Positions 63,075-64,000 of a DNA stretch of 64,000 bases are shown here, piece after piece (the first letter of the stretch is position 1; each line of letters opens with the position of its first letter). Origin of the DNA: Aerococcus mictus (GTDB lineage Bacteria > Bacillota > Bacilli > Lactobacillales > Aerococcaceae). The DNA is taken from NCBI RefSeq assembly GCF_003286595.3, contig NZ_CP132985.1:496001-560000 (forward strand), read 5' to 3'. Below the pieces are notes generated by a model. The model saw only the letters and a program-made list of their open reading frames with translations, was not told the origin of the DNA and ran no database searches. The translations under genes and the position numbers were made by a program.

Positions 63075-63965
63075 CTAGTCCTCATTGTTATCACTAGGGT
63101 CAGGCTCTGCTTCCAATTTCTCTAAGTCGTCAGCTAAGTCTTGGCCTTCAGCAGTGTCCAAGCTAGTGATGAAGCGGTCCTGTTGGTCTGGATCTTCACT
63201 CTTACTGTGGATAACATGGAGCTGGGGCGTGGTTTTTCCCTCTTTGTCTGAATCAGGGCTTTCTGGTTCATCTTCCCAGTCTTCGGCTTGTTCGCCTTCT
63301 TGGTCACTTGGATCATCTTTAATGGCCCTTGGAAATGCAGGCAAGAGGGTACTTGATAAGATTAACCAGGCTACTCCTAAGGACAAGCCGGCCACGATGT
63401 CGGAAAAATAATGAACGCCAAGGTAGACCCGACTGAGGGCAATGGCTAGGCAGAGGATCCCTGTAGCAATTCCTAAAATTTGGCGCTTCTTATAAGAACG
63501 GATAAAGTAAAAAGCAATTAAGCACAAGCCCCCATACATTAAAACGCTCCCCATAGAATGGGCGCTAGGGAAGGAATAACCACCTTGTTCGATAAGGGGT
63601 TGGATAAAGCTAGGTCGAGGGCGTTTAACAATATATTTAATACTTTGGTTACCGAGCAGGACGCCAAGGATGAGTTGGCTAGAAAACCAAATTCCTAGGA
63701 AGCGGTACTTGAAGTAATAGAGAATGGCACTAATAATGAGGGCGGCAATAATAATATAAACCGTGGTCCCCATTTCAGTGAAGTAAGTGACAAAGGTCTG
63801 CCACCACTGGGGCCCCCAAGCAAACAGTGCCCCACCAATCGCTTGATCAGCCCCTTGGATAAAGGCAGGATGGATGGCTGCCGTTAAACAAATTAAGGCG
63901 AAGGGGATCAAGGCAAGTAGCGAGCCAAGTAAATGGGGGAAGAATGTTCGATCTAAATGTTTCAT
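63075..63965 (-). CDS. PAP2-family membrane phosphatase with acidic tail
   Basis: 296 aa. Six membrane helices and the complete acid phosphatase signature: K110-x6-R117-P118, PSAH (133-136) and SR-x5-H (S178, R179, H185) with D189. Likely dephosphorylates a lipid phosphate such as undecaprenyl pyrophosphate or phosphatidate; the substrate cannot be read off. An unusual, roughly 80-residue acidic C-terminal tail (many D and E, about 215-296) extends beyond the catalytic core. Start ATG 63965 after GGAGAAG. Confidence 0.9.
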   Translation of the reverse strand: MKHLDRTFFPHLLGSLLALIPFALICLTAAIHPAFIQGADQAIGGALFAWGPQWWQTFVTYFTEMGTTVYIIIAALIISAILYYFKYRFLGIWFSSQLILGVLLGNQSIKYIVKRPRPSFIQPLIEQGGYSFPSAHSMGSVLMYGGLCLIAFYFIRSYKKRQILGIATGILCLAIALSRVYLGVHYFSDIVAGLSLGVAWLILSSTLLPAFPRAIKDDPSDQEGEQAEDWEDEPESPDSDKEGKTTPQLHVIHSKSEDPDQQDRFITSLDTAEGQDLADDLEKLEAEPDPSDNNED

Positions 63966-64000
63966 AAGTCTTCTCCTTTATTATAATTATCTTTATTTTA

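Overview
The window is a gene-dense stretch of a low-to-middle GC Gram-positive chromosome of the order Lactobacillales. The best fit from gene content and style is an Aerococcus-like organism. This is inferred from the mevalonate pathway, a pyruvate dehydrogenase operon, LPXTG surface proteins, UPF0223/YktC/TypA/FtsW/Pyc/YlbG/RsmD synteny and the codon style; no marker gene proves it. I see no rRNA, tRNA, CRISPR array, transposase or phage gene.

Layout. 1-6.5 kb: alanine racemase (cut by the window edge), low-molecular-weight phosphatase, metK, a small membrane protein, an M24 peptidase and dipeptidase PepV. 6.7-16.8 kb: an oligopeptide uptake locus with three tandem oppA lipoprotein genes followed by oppBCDF, with a divergent small membrane protein inside. 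17.2-20.4 kb: a 36-residue membrane protein and convergent mevalonate genes mvaS and mvaA, separated by structured repeats. 20.5-23.2 kb: an iron-sulfur biogenesis-like protein, an esterase, pyrR, and a TPP riboswitch controlling thiT. 23.5-29.0 kb: cation/proton antiporter, Crp/Fnr regulator, thioredoxin, a signal-peptide-less arylsulfate sulfotransferase and a YeiH-type putative sulfate exporter, which may form a sulfur-handling island. 29.0-33.3 kb: ribosomal L25, thrC, coaBC, def. 33.7-38.9 kb: pdhABCD with two cre-like sites upstream. 39.8-42.7 kb: a polar amino acid ABC transporter behind a strong promoter and a perfect palindrome. 42.8-52.4 kb: pseudouridine synthase, UPF0223, YktC-like phosphatase, typA, ftsW, pyc, ylbG. 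52.9-55.4 kb: two paralogous LPXTG surface proteins. 55.6-63.97 kb: rsmD, comEA, comEC, holA, rpsT, uvrB and a PAP2 phosphatase.

The most unusual material is non-coding. (1) Each LPXTG gene is bounded by an inverted repeat: one arm lies just downstream of the predicted promoter, the other just before the intrinsic terminator. The mRNA ends could therefore pair, and the 5' arm also has a second, local pairing partner in a conserved leader. (2) A dispersed structured repeat (here R1) occurs at four intergenic places plus a fragment. Its outer arms change sequence between copies yet stay complementary, and the copies carry different internal hairpins or terminators. (3) A second repeat of about 115 bp (R2) occurs twice with a compensatory base-pair change. 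These are direct sequence observations; their functions are inferred.
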